Assembly: GCA_030765045.1 (NCBI GenBank)
Contig: CM060962.1
Location: 266,465,330 to 266,529,329 of the forward strand
Direction: 5' to 3'
Length of the DNA stretch: 64,000 nt
From: Tenodera sinensis
Taxonomy: Eukaryota > Arthropoda > Insecta > Mantodea > Mantidae
The position numbers were made by a program, and so were the translations under genes. The notes beneath the pieces are model-generated. The model was not told the origin of the DNA. It did not search any database and saw only the letters and a list, made by a program, of their open reading frames with translations. Shown in pieces: positions 1 through 12,934 of this stretch (position 1 is its first letter; every line of letters starts with the position of its first letter).

Positions 1-215
1 TACGAAATCAGCCCGTAGCTTTTATGGGAAAGGGGAAGGTGATATGAAGTGAAAGTGAAGTTGATGAAAGGAACGATAATGATGCAACAGTTGATGTAAT
101 AGAAGGTGAGGGAAATCAGATAACCCGGAGAAAATCCTCACGGACTCGTTTTGTCCACAATCAGGCCTTGGTGTAATGCGAGCTGCCTAACCACTTGCCA
201 CGGCGGCCACTACGA
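1..215 (-). mobile_element. tRNA-derived SINE, family 1 (decayed)
   Basis: Read on the minus strand, a tRNA-like head at about 185-215 carries an A-box-like stretch (TGGCAAGTGGTTAGGC). It is followed by the body shared with the better copy at 1,413-1,658 (the GTGGAC ... TTTTCTCCGGGTT block). The B box is not preserved. The copy may begin before the window. Confidence 0.6.
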
Positions 216-244
216 AGTATTGCCTTCATGAAACAGGTACCATT

Positions 245-560
245 TCGAAGATATTGCCGGTTATTTGTGTCAGTTTTGGAATACTTAAAGTTTCGTCAAA
301 TGGAAGATCGCTATTTATTTTTTATATCTTAGCCGTCCAAAGAAAACGGAATCTCAAAGCTTTAAAAGCTTTGACTTGGTCAAAACCTACTGTATTCCCA
401 AAGGAAAGAAGGCACCTACAAGGAAATAAACAATAAGATAATTTCTGCAAATGTTTATCTCAATTAACACGAGGAAGATATAGGAATAAAAGTTTTTAAA
501 ATTGGTTAGTTCAAGAGTAGAGAAAGTCATGTGAGTGTAACATATCAGATATTTAATTGT
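245..560 (-). repeat. Rep-A fragment (5' half)
   Basis: The reverse complement reads from the Rep-A start (ATCTGATATGTTAC) through the conserved AGATAAACATTTGCAGAAAT block to the CAAATAACCGGCAATAT block. It lacks the CA tract and the 3' hairpin. A 60-codon open frame here (254-436) is not a gene. Confidence 0.6.
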
Positions 561-699
561 AATATTATATGCTCCTGCCTATTAAAAATGAAAAGTTCCC
601 TCCGGTATTTCCAGCTGATAAATGTTTAAAAGTGGAGACAAATACGTTCTGGAATGACTGCCTGATATTTTAATCAATATCATTGCGATAATTTTTGGA

Positions 700-815
700 A
701 AAAGCTAATATGTTCCACTCACATGAATCTCTCTCCTCATTCTTCTACACATTATTCTTACAAAACTATTCTTCTATCTACTAATTGTTCAACTAGACAA
801 ACGTTCACTTCATAT
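700..815 (+). repeat. Rep-A 5'-end fragment
   Basis: Short stretch matching the Rep-A 5' end (CACTCACATGAATCTCTCTCC ... TTCTTCTATCTACT). It lies head to head with the preceding minus-strand copy. Confidence 0.45.
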
Positions 816-824
816 TTGCATGTT

Positions 825-1000
825 TATACTGAGAAGGAAGGGTCGCTTGGGATTCGCATTCCTGAGGTCCCAGATTCGATTTCCGGTGACCAATCAATCT
901 GACCAAAGAGTTTTCGCGGTTTTCTTTGCTCACTAGGTGAAAGCTGGGCAAGATACTTTCCATTCCGCGACTTCCCGTTCCTCCATTTTATTTCATCTTG
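825..1000 (+). mobile_element. tRNA-derived SINE fragment
   Basis: A B-box-like GATTCGATTTCC lies at about 870-883, followed by a SINE body (TTTTCGCGGTTTTCTTTGCTCAC). The A-box half is poorly preserved, so the family is uncertain. Confidence 0.5.
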
Positions 1001-1299
1001 ATTTCAATCCTGTCTTTTCAGGGTAGGAAGTGTTGGCATAAGTCGAGTGTGGGCTGCTTTGTGAGAAATTTGCGCACTGTAACTCTTGTTCTTGGCGAAG
1101 AGGCGGCGTTGAAGTCGCCTGTCCTGTTATGGGTGGTGGTGATGTCCGAACCTATAAAGCTGACTGCTCCAGCTCAGGTTCTGGACCCCATGTTGGCTCG
1201 TGCATTCCGGCACGCCCTAGGTCGCTTCCATCTAATGCCTTCCTCCCAATGGTCTGCCTGTAGACACCAGTGTAGAATCCGCTCCTGGTACGCTGCCGC

Positions 1300-2135
1300 A
1301 ACCTGTAGGACTCGGGAGGTTTGATCCTAGCCGACCGCACACTCTGACTTGGAGTTTTTCGTGGTTTCGCCCTAGTCACTTAGGCGAATGCTGGGATGCT
1401 CACCTTCATACCGGCGGCGCCGTGGCCGAGCGGTTAGCGCGCTCGCCTACCACCTAGGCGGCCCGGGTTCGATCCCAGGGACCCGCATGTGGTATTCGTG
1501 GTGGACGAAGCGGCGTCAGGGCGGGTTTTCTCCGGGTTCTCCGGTTTCCCCCGCCATCTCATTCCACCGGTGCTCCATCTTCATTCCATGTATCATCAGT
1601 GTCACCGCCTGCGGTGCCGTAGTAGTAAAAGCGGGCGTTAAACACTACAACAACAACAACCTTCATACCATTGCTTTCCTGTTCCCATCATTCTCCTTTC
1701 ATTCATTTCAGGATTGTAGCACAAGCGACGGAGTTCGGCGGGTTACGACTGGGCGGTGACTTGCTTACAGAAATACCCAAGTGGGTATCAACCTGTAAGG
1801 TCCGGGATGAGTGGCGTTGGATCACTTTCCTGGCGTCATCTTGACTTGCACCACCTTTCGTTAAGAAGCCATGCTATTCAGCCACAGATGGAGCTTTCTG
1901 CTGAGTGCGGCGATTGGCAGCGTTGGGTGCGTTCTATCTGGAAATGTTAGAGACTCCGTCCAAGCTTGCGCCTGTCGCTCATCCGAGTGGGTTCGCCCTT
2001 CAGATCTTTCCTCGCATACCTCCCTCCCTCATCCCTCCCTCCCCCTCCCAGAAGCACAAAGGACCCTAAGTGCCAACCTGTGGTACTCTGTCCCGGTTGC
2101 GGGAATCCCTTCTGTTGTGCCAACCTTTACGTTTT
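1300..2135 (+). mobile_element. SINE family 3, interrupted by a second SINE
   Basis: The block at 1,310-1,412 (CGGGAGGTTTGATCCTAGCC then GACCGCACACTCTGAC) matches the copy at 22,025-22,320. The same family resumes at about 1,956 (TTGCGCCTGTCGCTCATCCG) and runs to about 2,135. In between are the family-1 SINE at 1,413-1,658 and a further roughly 290 bp (1,670-1,955) that I cannot place. A CT-rich run of CCTCCCT lies at 2,020-2,050. Confidence 0.6.
1413..1658 (+). mobile_element. Complete tRNA-derived SINE, family 1
   Basis: Best SINE copy in the window. The head has an A box (TGGCCGAGCGGTTAGCGC) and a B box (GGGTTCGATCCC), as in a serine/leucine-type tRNA. Next comes a non-tRNA body (GGCGGGTTTTCTCCGGGTTC, CATCTCATTCCACCGGTGCT) and a short (CAA)n tail. 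The 11-base sequence ACCTTCATACC occurs on both sides (1,402-1,412 and 1,659-1,669), a target-site duplication. Transcription would be by RNA polymerase III from the internal boxes and mobility would depend on a LINE; both are family knowledge, not seen here. Confidence 0.88.
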
Positions 2136-2480
2136 CTCCAGTCCAGTACATCCTTCGTTGTACGATCATGACCACTAGGAAAAACCGTATAACACTTGAA
2201 AAAATTATGAGGCCTATCACAATTCAAAGCAATTTTAAAGAATATCTTGGTTATAGTTAATGCCAAAGGAGATATTTGGCATACATTCCAAATTTTACTG
2301 AGATCAACATTTTCTTGTGCAGTAAACATTTGCCTACCTGCTACGGTTTACAAGTTATACAAAATTCACTCAAAATAAACAGGAATTTGGGTTGCACTTA
2401 AATATCTATTTCTATGGTAAACCAAGTGGTTTATTATAGACAAAACATTATTATAAGGTATGTTTTCCCCCTAATATGGA
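2136..2480. other. No feature recognised
   Basis: AT-rich sequence with only short chance open frames. I see no repeat match, splice-like coding block or RNA gene. Confidence 0.5.
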
Positions 2481-2486
2481 TACTTC

Positions 2487-2900
2487 TTACTTTCTCTGCC
2501 ACGTATCTGGTAGATGTAGGAAATATTGTATTCCAACCAAAGCATTAATACAAAATGCATTTTTTGAGGTCCCATAAATCCACGTAAAGGATTCTTAGAA
2601 ACAGCTCTATGTAGTGTACATAAGTGGGTAACTTTTAATAGCATAACTTGAAAAAGAAATTTCAGATAACTACAAATTTTTGTATTTTAATCCAGTATCT
2701 TCCAAGGACACAGCACAAAGATTTTCCAAAGAATCCTCTCACACCAGACTTGCTGTCACTCTTTTTTTTTTCCTTCTCCAAAATAAATCTTAATTAAATT
2801 CTTGTATATTTAATAAATTTGTATAACACATAAAATGTACAGTTTGGTTTTTGTGGGAAAATCTCAAGTCCCCTTCATTTTGAAGGAATTCAATATAATT
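2487..2900 (-). repeat. Diverged Rep-A copy
   Basis: It starts with the Rep-A 3' end in reverse (ACTTTCTCTGCCACGTATCT, then GTATTCCAACC and GAGGTCCCATAAATCC). Around 2,690-2,740 there is a weaker match to the CACGAAGATTTT region. The limit at about 2,900 is uncertain, and 2,900-3,520 shows no clear feature. Confidence 0.45.
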
Positions 2901-3528
2901 TTGAGCTGCACTTAAAGCTAAGATATAGGCAGAACGTACTGCACAAAAATATAGAGGTCTTTGTAACAAATAATTTATTTTAAGTAACTCTTTTTGGTGG
3001 CATTAGCCATATTCAACGTTGGCGTTAATATTAGTTAACATTTTCCAGTACATACTTTTAAAAAAAACAAATTTTACACGTGAGCATGATCGTTGAAATT
3101 ACACAGAGGTGTTACTAGGATCATTTATAGCCCTTATCGCTTATATTACACGTTGCACACCCCTGTTCTACTGTGCACATAGAACTTAAATTGCTTCAAG
3201 TGGAGCAAGTATACCGGAGCGTGTTAAGCTAAACTAAACTTTGTCTCACCTACAACGAACATACTTTCAGAAACATTACGTTTAACACCGTAAACAGTTT
3301 AGAAAGGCAAATGAAGTGTAAATGTTTAAATGAGGCACTGCCGTGTATGTTGACAAGCGTTTTACCTAAAACAATATTCCTTTCCCTTCTAGACAATCTT
3401 AGGGAAGTATGGGGCGGTGTTTTATCTGAAAGTTCCATTAAAATAGTTCAGATACAGCGGTTCAATACTTCACTAAGAGCTGAAGTTCGCAAGTAAATGT
3501 CCGTCACTTCTCTATATGGCCTCCTTTT

Positions 3529-4410
3529 AAAAATCTGATGTCTTCCGTTCACATGACCTTCTCTACTCCTGCACAAACTATTCTCACAAACACTTATTTC
3601 TCTATCTGCTTCATGTTAATCGAGATAAACATCTGCAGAAATTATTTCCTTTTCTTGTAAGTGCAAGGGGAATACAGTAGAATTTAAGTGAGTCGAACGT
3701 TTTAAGAGTGGTCGCCATATGATGACTTTGAAATTTCGTTGTCTTTTCATGACCAAAACAGAAACCCATAAGTAGCTCCCATTTGAAACGGCCTAAAAGT
3801 ATTTCAACATTATGACAAATAACGAGGAATATCTCTGAAATGGTTCACTTCACAAAAAAGATCATTTGGCACAAATTAATTTTTAACGAGATTACATTCT
3901 TGTTGCAAGATTTGGTCTATCTCTTACGGTTCACCTGTTATGCAAAAGTCATGAAGAGTAAATAGGACTACATGGGCTATAGCCAGAAAATTCAAAATAT
4001 ACATTTCATTTGTCCTAAAAGTATCTTAACTTAATAGAAATTGTTACAGCCACTTTTGAAAAAATCAAAATTTCTGAAGAATTTTCCAAGTAAGGAGTAG
4101 TTTAGGGAGGAGAAATTTTCTTCCAAATCTTCGTGTCACATCCTCAAAAGATACTAAACTGAAATACCTACTTTGGTTTTTAACCGACTATTCGTTTTTG
4201 AGTTATACTGTTCATAGGCAAGCGCGCATGCGCGCGCACGCACGCACGCACACACACACACATACCATTTTTTTTTATAAAAATAGAATTTTTTTGAGGG
4301 GGGCGTGTCAGCAGGCGTCAAAACCTATATTTCCGGTAAAATCCCGACATCGAGTTTTTGAGCCGAATACACTACTTCCCTTCTTGCTATACGTGGTATA
4401 GAAAGTAAAA
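3529..4410 (+). repeat. Near full-length Rep-A copy with CA tract
   Basis: It begins AAATCTGATGTCTTCCG. It passes through the conserved GAGATAAACATCTGCAG, CAAATAACGAGGAATATCTC and TTTTTGAGTTATACTGT blocks. It carries a mixed GC/CA tract at about 4,218-4,262. It ends with the 3' hairpin region (ACTTCCCTTCTTGCTATACG then GTGGTATAGAAAGT) and A-rich sequence. Length is about 880 bp. Confidence 0.72.
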
Positions 4411-4414
4411 ATTA

Positions 4415-4860
4415 AGTAAGCAGAGGAGGTTTTGTATTCCACCCAAAAATTCGACACTGGGATTTCACCGGAAAAGTACATCTTGAATTTTTTTGTAGTG
4501 TATAACACCCACTTTTACTACTACGGCACCGCAGGCGGCGACACTAATTATGCATAAAATGAAGATGGAGCACTGGTGGATTGAAATGGTGGGGGAAACC
4601 GGAGAACCCGGAGGAAACCCGCCCCAGTGCCGCTTTGTCCACCACAAATCCCACATGAGGTTGCCCGGGATCGAACCCGGGCCGCACATTATGAAGCTCC
4701 CTGAATCCCAAATAAACACATTTTTAGAAAAAAAGTCTGAATCTTTCTCGGTATGAAAAGCACAATTCGGCAACAAAAGTGGGTTTCATACCGAAGATGG
4801 TATTTAGGTCCAGCACGAAAAGTTTCAACAAAATTCCGCCACCCCAAAATACTTTTTTGA
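4415..4860 (-). repeat. Rep-A copy (minus) split by a SINE
   Basis: The 3' part lies at 4,415-4,492 (GAGGTTTTGTATTCCACCC, GGATTTCACCGG). After the SINE it resumes at 4,690 with CCTGAATCCCAAATAAACAC and runs to about 4,860, where Rep-P begins. It lies tail to tail with the preceding copy. Rep-A sequence seems to resume at about 5,505, which suggests that Rep-P also landed inside this copy. Confidence 0.55.
4493..4688 (-). mobile_element. SINE family 1 inserted in Rep-A
   Basis: On the minus strand the B box is GGGTTCGATCCC (at about 4,667-4,678), followed by GTGGGATTTGTGGTGGACAA and the typical CCGGGTTCTCCGGTTTCCCC body. The tail ends at about 4,493. The A-box half of the head is missing. No clear target-site duplication was found. 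Confidence 0.75.
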
Positions 4861-5505
4861 TAATAAAAGCACAAAGATAACTTTTCTTTAAAACTAAAAT
4901 TGGATACAATGGCGAGTAAATACTGTGACAAAATAACATTAGTCCAATTACTTTTCTACAACTCTATTTTTCTTTTAAACTTTTGCACATAAACGCTGTT
5001 TCCTTCTATTGACGTGAATACATACGTTAATACCTTTCGTGATATTACAACTCACAACCGTTTTCTTCTTGTAGCTTTGATTCACTCATTCCTTTCACTG
5101 TCTCTCTTCACTTTCTCTGTCTCTCAAATAATAATTGCGACGACACAATCACTCAACACTGGTTAAAACTTCACTTCTACGATATGTATCTTTCACAGCT
5201 GTCTCGCACTCACTGATATACTGACCGATTCAAAAAAATCCTCTAACTCGTTGCCTCTTCTCCTTATATAGCGGGGATGACGTTACACGGTCCTTTCTGG
5301 AACTTCTACAAACATACCGGCTGCCGAATGCCTCTCGAAGGTTACAGCAAACCTACGTTAAGCTCCGCGCTCGTTTATGTTAGTCACGTATACACAAACA
5401 GTCGCGCTAGGCAGCCTGACTTTTGAGCCTGATAAGTGGTGTGAAGTAGCGTTGTCCTGACCGTCCGTTGTAGTGCGTCGCACCCGGCATCACAATACCA
5501 TATGT
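4860..5505 (-). mobile_element. Rep-P copy 1, LTR-like repeat with TATA box
   Basis: The reverse complement begins near 5,490 (TGCCGGGTGCGACGCACTAC) and reads through a GC-rich block to ACGTCATCCCCGC and TATATAAGG (complement of 5,262-5,270). It then enters an A-rich, G-rich stretch. The layout and the TG start resemble an LTR (U3, TATA box, R). I could not define the 3' end or a target-site duplication. It is related to 19,033-19,690 and 7,400-8,030. Confidence 0.5.
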
Positions 5506-5640
5506 TTCAAATATTTGCATTACAAATAAAATGTGTATCTTGAATTTCCCGGGAATAGCATAAGAACATTCTAAATGGTGTTTCTAAACCGCAAGAGATT
5601 AGCACATTCTGTAGTTCTCGTAAAAACCTTATTTTCGCTT
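5505..5640 (-). repeat. Rep-A remnant
   Basis: Matches the middle of Rep-A on the minus strand (CATATGTTTCAAATATTTGC, TGTGTATCTTGAATTTCCCG). Probably the continuation of the copy at 4,415-4,860. Nothing further is recognised from 5,640 to 6,135. Confidence 0.4.
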
Positions 5641-6134
5641 TCCGAATTTAACGTTTGTCCTTTTCTTTTTATTATCCACGATCCGCTTACACACATGAGC
5701 TCAGTGAGCCCTATTGGCCTGTAGAGCTTCAATTTTGCTTCTTTCCTTGTTTTATAGTCTAAAATTCTTGTTGTGATTACATATTTTTGGAAATTTATTT
5801 ATCTCATTTCCTGTCTCTATCGATATTGAAACTTACATTCGCAACCCAAGTCTCTAAAATTTATAATTTAGTTCCAATAGATGTTTCCATTCTCACTGGA
5901 TATTTTCCTTGAGGTGCCAATACTTTTGTCTTTTTATGGACATATTCAGATTATACTTCTTATATCACTTTCTTAGTGTCGTAACGAAATACGCACGTGC
6001 CCACTACACTCGCTGGGGAATCGAACGCATGACGTTTCTAATCACCCGCACTCATTGTTCATCACCACAGTCGTCACGAGCTCGTTCGCAGAAGTGTTCT
6101 TGCTAGTACCAGAAACGTACTCACTCTCTGGATA

Positions 6135-7399
<1,265 letters not shown>

Positions 7400-7400
<1 letters not shown>

Positions 7401-7658
7401 TGACAACATAGTAAAAATCCAGTTCAGTTATAATTATTTTCACCTTATTTTCTTCGAACAGAATCACAATAACACAATTCTCTTTTACTGACGTAAACAG
7501 TCTTCACTCCTTTGTGATATTACAACCCACAACTGTTTTCCTCTCATAGCCCTGACTCGCTTCTTTTTATCACTCGACACTACTAAAACTGCTTTACTGA
7601 CTTCACTTCGAGGCAACGTATTTCTCCCGATGACTGTACACACACATACATACACACA

Positions 7659-7726
<68 letters not shown>

Positions 7727-8030
7727 CTTTTGTTGCGAATCATGCCTGTATCTAACCACTACTCTTATCTCGCCTACTTTCTTCAGCAAGTAATGACGTA
7801 ACACGGACCTTTCTCGAATTTCACCTTTTCTTGAACCTCTACAAATACACCGGCCGCCAGATGTCTCTGGAATAATCTCGAAAAACCTTTGTCCTGCCAC
7901 GCTCGTGTTTGGAAATAGGGACCCGAGGTAGCCAGATCTTGAGCGCCTTTGGTACACGCACCCCCATTAGTGTAGTGTGAGGTAGCTTGACCCTGGCCGT
8001 CCTTTGATGTGTGCCGCGCGGAAGAGTGGA
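7400..8030 (-). mobile_element. Rep-P copy 2, LTR-like repeat
   Basis: On the minus strand it starts near 8,020 (GGCACACATCAAAGGACGGC). It shares the CACGAGCGTGGCAGGAC, TTACGTCATTACTTGCTG and AACAGTTGTGGGTTGTAAT blocks with copies 1 and 3. The TATA box is degraded in this copy. A CA/TG microsatellite interrupts it. Confidence 0.5.
7636..7724. repeat. (CA)n microsatellite
   Basis: About 89 bp of CA repeat with a few T interruptions at its left end, embedded in Rep-P copy 2. Confidence 0.95.
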
Positions 8031-8256
8031 CTACATAAAATGTATAAAACATTAGAAAATTCAAATAACGAATATCTTGGAAATGTTTAATACCGCTAAA
8101 AGTATTTTAGATAATGCGCTTTAAGGAGATCCAAATTTATTGCGTAGTAAGTTTTCATCAATCTGTTATGATTTGTCAAATACATAAAACTGTAAAAATC
8201 CAATCCGAAAGAAGATGAATGAATGGCTCTCTAACCTATTAAAGCTAGCACTCTAC

Positions 8257-8258
<2 letters not shown>

Positions 8259-8292
<34 letters not shown>
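8259..8292. repeat. (CT)n microsatellite
   Basis: About 34 bp of uninterrupted CT dinucleotide. Confidence 0.95.
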
Positions 8293-8295
<3 letters not shown>

Positions 8296-9115
8296 GACCA
8301 CAGCAGCTATTAGAACCAGAAAACACAATCACAAAACCACCCTTCCAGCAAACTACAGCCCTTCCAGTGACATTCCCGATCTAGCCCCTATACAACCCTT
8401 ACTCATTCCGATTACAATCAGTGAAGATGCCCTGGCTCGCCATCTGCGGCGAAGGAGTCTACTTTCATGTGGTGAATGTTCCCGGTTTTCAAATCGAGGA
8501 AGAGCAACACACTATGTTTATCTCGATCATTTTAATACAATATTTTGTGAAATAAAGGACTTGCAGATGTTCTGATTCATTCTGTAGAGAAGCCGCTGTC
8601 TTTTGAAAATATATTATACTCATGCATATTAACAGGAGCTTTGCCTCTAAGAGGAATATTGCAATGTGAAAATCAAGTAGTAAACGCTTTCAAAATAGAA
8701 GGTAGCTTATATTGCAAGGAACCTTTTGAGTATTCTGAGGAAAAAACTATAGAGTACATAAAAGCAGTACATTTATAATTTCAATTTGTCTCACAAAGCA
8801 GCTTTAAAGCAAGAACGTCAGAAAAGAAAAGAAAATACTCATTTTACTAACAGCATCAGTAGACCACGTAGTATTCATCCATGTTTCACTTCTCGGAAAA
8901 CTGTATTTATTTTTCAACAGGGATCTCTCGAAGTGCTATTCATTTTTTATTCATATTCTTTCATTTTCTGTCTTTTTCACGCTTCATTTTCTTATAAAAC
9001 AAGAAAAGGAAGTTAATTTTAAGCATTCAATATTCTTATTGCCGTTTATCACCATTGTCCATTCCTGATGTTTTCGTATTTTTGCACTGAATTCCAAAAC
9101 ACAACCTACTGACTT
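8293..9115. other. No feature recognised
   Basis: Non-repetitive-looking sequence. Positions 8,293-8,440 are C- and A-rich without a match. A 76-codon open frame at 8,786-9,016 shows no recognisable domain and is treated as chance. Confidence 0.45.
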
Positions 9116-9117
9116 TT

Positions 9118-9180
9118 AAACTGTATTCTAATATTCCCCTTGCACCTATAAGGAAATAAACAATAAGATAATTTGTAGAG
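9118..9180 (-). repeat. Rep-A fragment
   Basis: Short match to the AATATTCCCCTTGCACCTAT and AAGGAAATAAACAATAAGAT region of Rep-A, minus strand. Confidence 0.5.
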
Positions 9181-9845
9181 TGGACACGGTTTATAGGCAG
9201 TCACCAAGAGTTTAAAATGGCCGACATTATACTAAACAGCTGACGAAAAAATAACAAAAAGCAGTTCTGCCAACGTACATAATAAAGACATTTCTAACCT
9301 CAAATATCATAAGGTTAAAGTAACATACTTTCAAACAATAATAATGCTTGAACATCGTTATCACACAACACATGATGAACCTACTCATCTTCGGCAAATC
9401 TTGTTTTGTAATAACAGTTCTGGAAAAAGTCACTTCCTATATATTGTAATATATATTTAATGCATTACTGTGTAGCGAACACAAAAATAACAACAGTAAC
9501 TATAGCAGCATATATTGCTCTAAAATAATTCAAGACAAAATCATGCAAAGACGAGCAGTACGTCCACAGATTGATTAATTTATTAATACGGCATCTAAAC
9601 AGAATCAGGTTTTAAAATCTATGGGTTGGCCTCTTTGCAACCCGTTCATAAACAAGCACTTCTGTGGCAACATAACAGACGCAAGAACACCAGCTATGCC
9701 CGTAGCTTTACCATGGTTATATGTTACGAAGAGTTGGTGGCACTAATGCAACCTAACGGATGGAATATCACCAAATATAACCAGACTACACCATAATGGG
9801 GGGAAAATGTCAAGGTTGTTTTTTGGGGTATCTCAATAAGCTGTG
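9181..9845. other. No feature recognised
   Basis: AT-rich sequence. No coding, RNA gene or repeat match that I can support. Confidence 0.45.
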
Positions 9846-9849
9846 CCTA

Positions 9850-9962
9850 TTTTACAAATGTTTATCTTAACTAACACGAAGAAGATATAGGAATAATTTT
9901 GTAAGAATGGTTAGTGCAAGAGTAGAGGAAGTCATGTGACTGCAACACATCAGATTTTTGAA
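9850..9962 (-). repeat. Rep-A 5'-end fragment
   Basis: The reverse complement begins AAAATCTGATGTGTTGCAGT and runs to the AGATAAACATTTGTAAAAT block. Confidence 0.6.
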
Positions 9963-9999
9963 ATACTGTTCCGTATATTTTAAATGCTGGTCATATTCT

Positions 10000-10500
10000 T
10001 GCCATTGCAAGCTGAAGGATCCTGGAGACTTCCTTTAGCCAGAATAATGAGCACACCATGTTAAGTGCGCATTCACCCAACGTAATACCGGAAGCGCTAT
10101 CGTCAGATAACCAGAATCTTCTGGAAGTTTCACCCTTCTAGAACATTCTGATAGTCTAACTAGACGCTATATAGGCGAGCACACTTGCAAGTAAGTCAGG
10201 GAGTAAGTAAGTGAATTAGTGAATAAATGTGAGGTTGTGAAGCCCATTGTGATGTAGTGTGTTGCTATTGTCAGGGTGAAGAGAGGTCATGTGTTCGACT
10301 TGTCAGCGAGTGAAATACACCGAAGAAGCTGTCTCGTGCTAAGACGCAAAGAAAGTGATAGGGGAAATTATTGAACTTGTTCATATTAGTCAAGTGGCAA
10401 TGTGAACTAAGTTGAACTAGATCAAAACAGTGAAGTGACAGTGAGGGTATTATTCCGTAACGATTATTTGAAATGTATTTTTTGGGGAGAACCGGAACAT
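10000..10500 (+). mobile_element. Rep-P-like promoter repeat
   Basis: It has a TATATAGG box at 10,167-10,174 preceded by CTTCTAGAACATTCTGAT. It is followed by a GTAAGT-rich leader and a TGAACTAGATCA motif (about 10,412) that is shared with 48,890-49,470. GTATTTTTTGGGGAGAACCG at its end resembles the end of Rep-P copy 1. An LTR or a promoter-containing repeat is inferred; borders are not defined. Confidence 0.4.
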
Positions 10501-11220
10501 TTGGAACTTATATTATTACCTTTTCTACAAAATGAAGTATCAAGTTTATGATGTTTTGCGAGTGAAAGCCTGTGTTCCTTAAGGTTCAGTCGAACTGAAT
10601 GTATCACGGAACATTGCAATTTAAGACTTGTACTTGAGTTTACGACATTTGGGGAAAACTACCTGCTAACCGGTCTAAACACGTTTATATCATGGCAGAC
10701 TTTATTACAGACTTATATCTGTCGGCTAGAAACCGCAACAATCGCTGTAAACACAGTAACAAAAAACATAACACACACGTTCGCGCGAAGCTCTGTAATG
10801 ATCCTACTGAAATGAAGTAGAGGCCATAACTTGGGACTTTTTATTTTCCTGCCTTAACCACGGGATTGCGTGACAAGCGTATCTGAAAACACGCTGATTT
10901 ATGTAATCTTATTTATTGGCTGTACATGCCGACATATATAAGACGTGAGCCAGGAAATATAAAAGCTATTTTCCGAGAGTATCATAATGTGATTTTCTAA
11001 ACACAGATAGGTACAATATTTACGTATGGCCATTACATAAATCGCTTTTATGGGCAGTCTTGTAAGATAAAGAACACCACTTTGTCAATCTTGTTTTAGG
11101 ATCTAGCAAACAGAACTAATATTTCAAAAGTCATGGCATAAGTTCAGGTTGAAGAAATGCATGTAGAAAAGCAAGTAAAGGAATGTGGGAATAGAGTTGA
11201 GAATAAAGTAAACAACCAAA
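10500..11220. other. No feature recognised
   Basis: No coding or repeat match that I can support. Confidence 0.4.
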
Positions 11221-11224
11221 AAAA

Positions 11225-11965
11225 TCTAATGTGTTGAACTCATATGACTTTCCCTACTCTTGTACTAACTATTATTACAAACTCTTATTACTATATCTTC
11301 TTTGTGTTAGTTGAGATAAACATTTGTACAAATTATCTTATTGTATATTTCGTTGTAGACGGAAGAGAAATATTAGAATACAGTAGGCTTTGAGCTATAG
11401 TCAAATAGTTTAAAGCGTTGAGACCCCGTTCCCTTTGCACGCTTAACATATAAAAACATAAATAACAAAGTTCCATGCCACGAAAACCTTAAGTTTTCCG
11501 AAACTGATACAAATAACAAGGAATATCTCCGAAATAGACATAAATTGTGTGTTTCAGCGAGACTTACATTTTTGTATGATAAGATTTTGTCTATCTCTCA
11601 CGGTTTACCAGTTATAAAAATGTCATCCAGACTAAACAGGACTACATAGGCTACACCCAGAAAATTTAAAATATATATTTCATTTGTCATACAAATATCT
11701 TAAACATATGACATTTGAATCCAAATAGCTAGAACCATTTTCAAGAAAATCAAAATTTTCGAAAACTTTTCCATGTAAAGGGTAGTTTAGGGTGGGGCTA
11801 TTTTCTTCAAAATCTTTGTGTCGTATACCTGAAAGACATTAAACTTAAATACCAACTTTGGTTTTTAAACGACTTATCGATTTTGAGTTATGCTGTCCAA
11901 AGACACACAGACACAGAAACGGACCTTTTTCTAAAAATCCTTACCAGTAGAGCAAGTAATACTGA
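11225..11965 (+). repeat. Rep-A copy lacking its 3' end
   Basis: It begins AAATCTAATGTGTTGAACTC and follows the family through to GGACCTTTTTCTAAAAATCC at 11,921-11,940. It then jumps to a short trace of the terminal hairpin (ACCAGTAGAGCAAGTAA). The CA tract is reduced to ACACACAGACACAGA. Confidence 0.68.
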
Positions 11966-12128
11966 AAAGAAACAAAACTGTTTAAACAAAGCACTGTAAA
12001 TAAATAAGATTTTGCCAGATAGTATGAGTAGTTCTTAGGTGTAGAAACCAAAAATGATTGTTAAATCACGTTTAGTACAAGAACTAAATCATATCCATAA
12101 GCTTAGCTCAAGAAGCAGTAAGCAGTTC

Positions 12129-12500
12129 AGTATAATAGGGTATAGCTTATACCACAAAGGGGAACACCTCGCGCACTATGACTATATGAGAAAAGTACAG
12201 ACACACAGAACACGAAGACCCTATCCTACCCACTACCGAAGCTGCCCAGAGAGGATGATGAACGACCCGTTCAACCAGGCTGCTCTTTAGTACACATGTC
12301 GAGAGTGCATCCGAGGTATTTGTATCCGCCTCACTGCACGAAAGCTGGAACTGCTCCTAAAACATAGGTAAACAGAGTGAAAGGGAAATGGAGAGGAAAT
12401 TAATGAGAAACCGCCAAGGCATTCACCTACTGACAAGGAAAAATCACGAAAATCCCAAAGAGAGAGTCGCTGATTGAGGGAATTGAACCCGGGGTTTCCC
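12129..12500 (-). mobile_element. SINE-like fragments
   Basis: The block at 12,160-12,290 shares GATGAACGACCCG and its context with 50,050-50,300. The block at 12,379-12,500 ends with a B-box complement (TTGAACCCGGGGTTTCCCGA), as in a minus-strand tRNA-like SINE. Whether these are one element or two is unclear. Confidence 0.45.
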
Positions 12501-12805
<305 letters not shown>

Positions 12806-12934
12806 CGTGCTTCTATCCCAACTGCTGATATAGAATAGCTATCGCTTTTTATTTAGCTTTTCATTTTGTTGTAGCTAAGTGCTTTTGCTTTTAGGAAAAA
12901 AACAGTACATCAGGCGTCTTGTGCAGGGTCCAGT

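Noticed and set aside
1388..1759. 123-codon frame over the SINE
   Set aside because: Runs through the tRNA-like head, body and both target duplications of a SINE; not a protein gene.
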